A stretch of 27,189 bases of DNA from DASSLY01 sp035689185 (GTDB lineage Bacteria; Actinomycetota; Actinomycetes; Actinomycetales; Dermatophilaceae): NCBI GenBank assembly GCA_035689185.1, contig DASSLY010000036.1:1-27189 (forward strand). Reading direction: 5' to 3'. This document shows, in pieces, positions 22,776 through 27,189 of this stretch. Below the pieces are notes generated by a model, which was given only the letters and a program-made list of their open reading frames with translations, was not told where the DNA came from and did not search any database. The position numbers and the translations under genes were made by a program. Positions within the stretch are counted from its first letter, which is position 1. The number at the start of each line of letters is the position of its first letter.

Positions 22776-24229
22776 CCACGGGTGACCGGCAGGGCGACGG
22801 CTTCGACCCGGTCGCCGAACTGTTCGCCCGGGAGCGCGACGGTGTCGTCAGCGAGGCTGCCGACGACCTGCGCTGGCAGGCGATCCGGCGGGAGGCCAGG
22901 CGGGAGCGCCGGGCCAGGACCGCCCGGTATGCCGCCGGGCTGGCCGCGGCGGTCGCCGTCGTCGCCGGCGGGGTGAGCGTCGGTCTCGGCCTGCTCGGAC
23001 CGGACACCCGTGCCCCGGTCGTGGCCGAGCAGAGCACGTCCGGCACCCCGCTTCCGGAGGTCGGCGCGTCCACGGCGGCCGCGCGGCAGCGGTCGGCGGC
23101 CACCTCCCCGGCGGAGCGGATCACGCCGACGCCGAGCTCGACCGTGACCATCTCCGCGGGCCCGGTGCCCGGCGACACTCGAGTCACCTCGGTGAGCTAC
23201 GCCGGGCAGGGGGTGATCTACGCCCTCAGCGCCGCGTCGTGCGGCACCTCGCAGTGCCCGACGCTGCTGGGGTCCGCGGACGACGGCCGCAGCTGGAGGG
23301 TGGTGAAGACCTTCCCCAAGGCCGCTGCCCCCAGCACGGGTCCGGCCACCGCCGCCAGTGCGCCCGGCCCCGTCCCGGTGCCGCGGGCGCTGAGCCAGGT
23401 GCGCTTCGCCAACCCCCAGGTCGGCTTCGTCTTCGGCGGGGGCGTCCAGCTCACCCGGGACGGCGGCCGGACCTGGCGGGAGTACGCCCACCCGGACGAC
23501 GTGGTGCTCGACCTGGAGACCAGGGGCGGCACGGTCTACCTCACCACCGCCAGCCGCTGCGCGAAGGACTACTGCGAGGGGGTCTACCAGGTCAGCCGGG
23601 CGCCGCTGTCCGCCGACGGCGCGACCGCTGTGGGGACGCCGACCGAGCTGAGCGCCGATGGCGCCGTGGCGCGGTTCGTGGCAGCCGACATCGACCTGTC
23701 GGGCGACACCCCGTTCGTGACAGCGGTGCCTTGGCCGGCCGCCCGGGTGCTGGCAGCCCAGCGGGTCGACCCCGACGGCGTGACCAGGGTGGCAGCGGAC
23801 GCGGGCGGCCACCCGGTGGTCGCGGTCGTCGGGTCAGCGGACGGCTCGGGGGTCGTGCACGGGGTTTCGGTCGCCGCCGGCAAGGTGGTGCTGCAACGGT
23901 CCTCCGACGGCGGCCGGACGTGGGGGTCCGGGCGGCAGCTGCAGCTGAGCGTGCCGCCCCGGTCGGTGCACTTCGCTGCCGCGACCGGCTCCGACGTCGT
24001 CGGGGTGGCCGGCGGGCTGCCCGGAGTCGCCGCGTCGATGGTCGCCAGCCACGACGGCGGGCGGAGCTGGCCCACCGTGCGCGACGCACCGGCGATGGAC
24101 CAGGCCGGCTGGCGCTGGGTGGGCGCCGCCGGGGGCAAGACCTACTTCGCGGTGCCGTATGCGGGGCGGGCCGGGTTCTGGCGCAGTGACGACCTGGGCA
24201 GGAGCTGGCGGTTCGTGTCGGTCCGGTAA
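22772..24229 (+). CDS. One-pass membrane protein with extracellular Asp-box (BNR) propeller
   Basis: The 485-aa protein has a short cytoplasmic part (1-50) ending in a very basic stretch and one membrane helix (about 53-75). A Ser/Thr/Pro-rich linker (80-135) leads to an extracellular domain with five Asp-boxes. These are SADDGRSW (168-175), TRDGGRTW (228-235), SSDGGRTW (377-384), SHDGGRSW (426-433) and SDDLGRSW (472-479), the signature of sialidase-type beta-propellers. Two close Cys pairs (157/162 and 263/268) may be disulfides. Sialidase catalytic residues (FRIP, Arg triad) were not seen, so it is probably not an enzyme. Translation is coupled to the sigma factor (ATGA) with GGGGAG 5 nt upstream. 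It may act as an anti-sigma or sensor, but no zinc-type anti-sigma motif is present. Confidence 0.85.
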   Translation: MTTGDRQGDGFDPVAELFARERDGVVSEAADDLRWQAIRREARRERRARTARYAAGLAAAVAVVAGGVSVGLGLLGPDTRAPVVAEQSTSGTPLPEVGASTAAARQRSAATSPAERITPTPSSTVTISAGPVPGDTRVTSVSYAGQGVIYALSAASCGTSQCPTLLGSADDGRSWRVVKTFPKAAAPSTGPATAASAPGPVPVPRALSQVRFANPQVGFVFGGGVQLTRDGGRTWREYAHPDDVVLDLETRGGTVYLTTASRCAKDYCEGVYQVSRAPLSADGATAVGTPTELSADGAVARFVAADIDLSGDTPFVTAVPWPAARVLAAQRVDPDGVTRVAADAGGHPVVAVVGSADGSGVVHGVSVAAGKVVLQRSSDGGRTWGSGRQLQLSVPPRSVHFAAATGSDVVGVAGGLPGVAASMVASHDGGRSWPTVRDAPAMDQAGWRWVGAAGGKTYFAVPYAGRAGFWRSDDLGRSWRFVSVR

Positions 24230-24284
24230 GCGACTCCCGTCGTTGGTCACGAACCGTTCATGCCGGCCGTGAGAACCTGGCTCC

Positions 24285-26978
24285 GTGGCGATGCCAGGGT
24301 CCGGTGGTGGCGCGCGGGAAGGCTTCCCAGCCGCATACCCGGTGCAGTGGGAGGCCGACGTCGTGCTGCGCGACGGGTCGGTCGCCCACGTCCGGCCCAT
24401 CCGCCCCGATGACGCGGACGGCATCCGGCGGTTTCACGCCGGGCAGTCGGCCGAGTCGATCTACCTGCGTTTCTTCGCGCCACTGAAGCAGCTGAGCGAC
24501 CGCGACGTCGCTCGCTTCACCGAGGTCGACTACGTCGACCGTGTCGCGCTTGTCGTGACCGTGCGGGGCGCGATCATCGGCATCGGCCGCTATGACGTGG
24601 TCGACCCAGGCACAGCCGAGGTGGCGTTCAACATCTCCGACCACTTCCAGGGCCGCGGTGTGGGCTCGGTGCTTCTGGAGCACCTGGCGGCGATCGCCCA
24701 GGAGCAGGGGGTCAACCAGTTCGTCGCCGACGTGCTCCCGCAGAACCGCAAGATGATTCAGGTGTTCTCCGACGCCGGGTACGAGGTGAGCCACCACTAC
24801 GACGACGGGGTCATCTCGGTGGCCTTCGGCATCTCCCCGACCGAGCGCTCCCAGGCGGTGGTGCTCGCCCGGGAGCACCGGGCCGAGACGGTGAGCATCC
24901 GCACGGTGCTGCACCCCGCCTCCATCGCGGTCGTCGGTGCGGGGCGGCGGGCCGGGTCGATCGGGCACGAGCTGTTCGCGAACATCCTCGCCGGCGGCTA
25001 CACCGGAACGGTCCACCCGGTGAACCGGGAGGCGGTGGAGGTGCTCGGCGTGCCGGCCGTCGCGCGAGTCACCGAGATCGCGGGCTCCGTCGACCTGGCG
25101 ATCATCGCCGTGCCAGCGGACGCGGTGCTGCCGGTCGTGGCCGACTGCGCCGCTGCCGGGGTCAAGGCGTTGCTGGTCGGGTCGGCCGGGTTCGCCGAGA
25201 GCGGACCGGAGGGCCTGGCCCGGCAGCAGGCACTCCTGCGAGCCGCACGGGAGAGCGGGATGCGGGTGCTCGGGCCCCACTCCTACGGGCTGCTGAACGC
25301 CGACCCCGCGGTCCGGCTCAACGCCACCCTGGCCCAGGACATCCCGCCTGCCGGTTCGCTCGGCCTGTTCGCCCAGAGCGGGGCGCTCGGGGTGGCCGTC
25401 CTCGCCTCGGCCTCCCGCCGCAACCTCGGCGTGTCCGTCTTCGCCTCCGCCGGGAACCGGGTCGACGTCTCCGGCAACGACTTCATGCAGTACTGGATCG
25501 ACGACGACAGCACCCGGGTCGCGGGACTGTACCTGGAGTCGATGGGCAACCCGCGCAAGTTCTCCCGGATCGCTCGCGAGCTGGCCACCCGCAAGCCGGT
25601 CGTCGTCGTGAAGCACGCCATCAGCGCGTACGGCCTGCCGCCAGGGCACCGGGTGCGGGAGACCAAGGTGCCGTGGGCGGCCTTCGACGCGATGCTGCGC
25701 CAGGCCGGGGTGATTCGGGTCGAGAACGTGCACCAGCTGTTCGACGTGGCGCAGTTGCTGATCCACCAGCCGCTGCCGGCCGGGCCGCGGGTCGCCATCG
25801 TCGGCAACAGCGACGCTCTCGGCGCGCTCACCGCCGAGGCGTGCCTGTCCTGGGGGCTGGAGGTCACCCATGGTCCGGTCAGCCTGCCGCACGACGCCGA
25901 CAGGGTCCGCTACGCCGGGGAGCTGAGGGCGGCGTTCGACGACCCGGCCGTCGACAGCGTGCTGACGGCGTTCATCCCGCCGCTCGCCACCCCGGACGAG
26001 GAGGTCGCCCGGGTGGTCGCGGCTGCCGCGGCGGGGTCGGACAAGCCGTGCGTAGCCACCTTCCTGGGCATGCGGGGCATCACCGCCGCCCTGTCCGGCG
26101 CCAGCCGGGCCGAGGACGGGACCCCCGAGACCGTCCCGGCATACCTGATGCCCGAGGACGCCGTCCGGGCACTGGCGGCTGCGACCCGCTACGCCCAGTG
26201 GCGCTCTCGCTACCGGGGCCGGCCGGTCGCCCCGGACGGCATCGACCGGTATGCCGCGGAGCAGCTGGTCGAGCGCGTGCTCGCCGAGTCGCCCGAGGGG
26301 CGCGCGCTCAGCTCGGCGGAGTGCGGCGAGCTGCTCGCGGCATACGGGGTGCGGTTGTGGGAGGCGGTTGCGGTGGCCGACGCGGACGAGGCCGTGGCTG
26401 CCGCCGCGTCGATCGACGCGCCGGTGGTGCTGAAGTCGGTGGCGCCCACGGTGCGCCACCAGATGGGGGTCGCCGGGGTGCGCGCCGACCTGGGCACCGA
26501 GGCGAGCATCAGGGAGGCCTACGACGCGTTGTCGGATCGGCTGGAACCGCTCGGCGCCGACGACTTCGTCGTCCAGCGCATGGCGCGCCCGGGGGTCGCC
26601 TGCGTCGTCGGGACCAGTGAGGACCCGCTGTTCGGCCCGGTGGTGCGGTTCAGCCTGGCCGGGGCTGCGACCGAACTGCTGGACGACGTGGTCTACCGCA
26701 TCCCGCCGCTGACCGACGTCGACGTGAAGGACCTGATCACCTCGGCCCGGGCCGCCCCGCTGCTGACCGGCCACCGCGGCGCGACGCCAGTGGACCGGGC
26801 GGCGCTGGCCGAGGTCATAGCCCGGGTCTCGGTGCTCGCCGACCAGCACCCGGAGGTGGTCGCCTTGGAGCTCAACCCGGTGAACGCCCATCCCGGCGGG
26901 GTCGAGGTGCTAGGAGCAGAGATCCGGCTGGCACCCGCGCCCGTGCGCAAGGACGCCGGACGGCGGGCCATGACGTAG
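24285..26978 (+). CDS. pat: GNAT protein lysine acetyltransferase (Pat) with acyl-CoA-synthetase-like domains
   Basis: The 897-aa protein begins with a GNAT domain (about 25-190): AEVAFNISDHFQGRGVGSVL holds the acetyl-CoA loop Q122-GRGVG-127, followed by VLPQNRKMIQVFSDAGY. Next come a CoA-binding Rossmann domain (about 210-305, SIAVVGAGRRAGSIGHEL), a succinyl-CoA-synthetase-like flavodoxin region (about 345-640) and a C-terminal ATP-grasp domain (about 670-885). This is the domain order of actinobacterial PatA proteins, which acetylate lysines, notably of acyl-CoA synthetases such as Acs. The synthetase-like part is probably regulatory. The GTG at 24285 or the ATG at 24291 are both possible; the Shine-Dalgarno signal is weak. 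The last codons (GRRAMT) and the stop lie in the first copy of a 30-bp repeat. Confidence 0.92.
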   Translation: MAMPGSGGGAREGFPAAYPVQWEADVVLRDGSVAHVRPIRPDDADGIRRFHAGQSAESIYLRFFAPLKQLSDRDVARFTEVDYVDRVALVVTVRGAIIGIGRYDVVDPGTAEVAFNISDHFQGRGVGSVLLEHLAAIAQEQGVNQFVADVLPQNRKMIQVFSDAGYEVSHHYDDGVISVAFGISPTERSQAVVLAREHRAETVSIRTVLHPASIAVVGAGRRAGSIGHELFANILAGGYTGTVHPVNREAVEVLGVPAVARVTEIAGSVDLAIIAVPADAVLPVVADCAAAGVKALLVGSAGFAESGPEGLARQQALLRAARESGMRVLGPHSYGLLNADPAVRLNATLAQDIPPAGSLGLFAQSGALGVAVLASASRRNLGVSVFASAGNRVDVSGNDFMQYWIDDDSTRVAGLYLESMGNPRKFSRIARELATRKPVVVVKHAISAYGLPPGHRVRETKVPWAAFDAMLRQAGVIRVENVHQLFDVAQLLIHQPLPAGPRVAIVGNSDALGALTAEACLSWGLEVTHGPVSLPHDADRVRYAGELRAAFDDPAVDSVLTAFIPPLATPDEEVARVVAAAAAGSDKPCVATFLGMRGITAALSGASRAEDGTPETVPAYLMPEDAVRALAAATRYAQWRSRYRGRPVAPDGIDRYAAEQLVERVLAESPEGRALSSAECGELLAAYGVRLWEAVAVADADEAVAAAASIDAPVVLKSVAPTVRHQMGVAGVRADLGTEASIREAYDALSDRLEPLGADDFVVQRMARPGVACVVGTSEDPLFGPVVRFSLAGAATELLDDVVYRIPPLTDVDVKDLITSARAAPLLTGHRGATPVDRAALAEVIARVSVLADQHPEVVALELNPVNAHPGGVEVLGAEIRLAPAPVRKDAGRRAMT

Positions 26979-27080
26979 TGCGCCGCCGGACGGCGGGCTA
27001 TGACGTAGTGCGCATAGGGCGCCGGTCGGCGGGCCATGACCTAGCGCACCGCCGGACGGCGGGCCATGACGTAGTGCGCA
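26955..27080. repeat. 30-bp repeat array starting at the 3' end of pat
   Basis: Four units beginning GCCGGACGGCGGG or GCCGGTCGGCGGG start at 26955, 26985, 27021 and 27051, so spacing is 30, 36 and 30 bp. The extra 6 bp after the second unit is TAGGGC. Unit one includes the last codons and stop of pat, and every unit carries an in-phase copy of GRRAMT plus a TAG stop. The repeat therefore looks like serial duplication of the gene's own end. The array stops just before the Shine-Dalgarno site of the next gene. Confidence 0.88.
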
Positions 27081-27092
27081 AGGATGGGTCGT

Positions 27093-27189
27093 ATGCCTGA
27101 ACGCTCCCCGGCCCCCTCGCAGGTGCTGCCGCAGGGCCTGACGGCCGCGATCGAGCGCGCCGGGTACTACCCGGCGCTGGTTGCCGACG
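27093..27189 (+). CDS. DUF5998-like protein (5' end only)
   Basis: Only the first 32 codons are in the window: MPERSPAPSQVLPQGLTAAI, then ERAGYYPALVAD. The LPQGLTAAIERAGYYPALVAD segment resembles the opening of actinobacterial DUF5998 proteins, which often follow pat. AAGGA at 27080-27084 lies 8 nt before the ATG at 27093; an in-frame ATG at 27084 is too close to it. Function is unknown and the rest of the gene lies outside the window. Confidence 0.75.
   Translation, partial: MPERSPAPSQVLPQGLTAAIERAGYYPALVAD

Noticed and set aside
24258..26891. 877-codon open frame on the minus strand opposite pat
   Set aside because: Same reasoning: no domain, shadow composition, fully overlapped by a well-supported gene.
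1..27189. Prophage, insertion sequence or genomic island
   Set aside because: No integrase, transposase, phage gene, tRNA or flanking attachment-like repeat was seen; codon style is even across the genes.

Overview
The window is about 27 kb of very GC-rich DNA (roughly 70%). It has strong Shine-Dalgarno sites, frequent GTG starts and many ATGA/GTGA gene overlaps. Gene content points to an actinobacterium: DUF3040 next to dinB, a DUF7455-like small zinc-finger-like protein next to an actinobacterial-type topoisomerase IV ParE, an N-terminal-GNAT Pat protein and a DUF5998-like start. A Micrococcales member, perhaps near Intrasporangiaceae/Dermatophilaceae, is a guess from gene style only. No rRNA, tRNA, transposase, integrase or cas gene was seen, so this looks like ordinary chromosome carrying several unusual minisatellite-like arrays.

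Layout, left to right. A 12-bp tandem array (70-273) runs up to dinB (DNA polymerase IV), followed by a DUF3040 membrane protein. On the minus strand are a DUF456 membrane protein and a 74-aa CxxC protein. After a gene-poor gap of about 790 bp come parE (+) and parC (-), the two convergent topoisomerase IV subunit genes, separated by repeats and a strong hairpin. A secreted M36 (fungalysin-type) metalloprotease lies upstream of parC on the same strand. Next is a six-gene minus-strand fructose PTS operon read fruR-fruK-EIIA-EIIBC-ptsH-ptsI, with a recognisable promoter carrying a palindrome in its spacer.

The right half holds a nitroreductase, a seven-copy 52-bp repeat array, and an acyl-CoA synthetase interrupted by a repeat-encoded low-complexity insert of about 125 residues. 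These are followed by a 2H phosphodiesterase (2'-5' RNA ligase family), an ECF sigma factor overlapping a one-pass membrane protein with five Asp-boxes, a GNAT/acyl-CoA-synthetase-like protein acetyltransferase (Pat), a 30-bp repeat array at its 3' end, and the start of a DUF5998-like gene cut by the window edge.

Genes that work together: EI and HPr pass phosphate from PEP to EIIA and EIIBC, which import fructose as fructose 1-phosphate. FruK makes fructose 1,6-bisphosphate and FruR probably senses the sugar phosphate. ParE and ParC form topoisomerase IV. The sigma factor and the Asp-box protein probably form a signalling pair. The most unusual aspects are five or six unrelated short-repeat families, one of them inside an enzyme, and the sigma factor/propeller pair.
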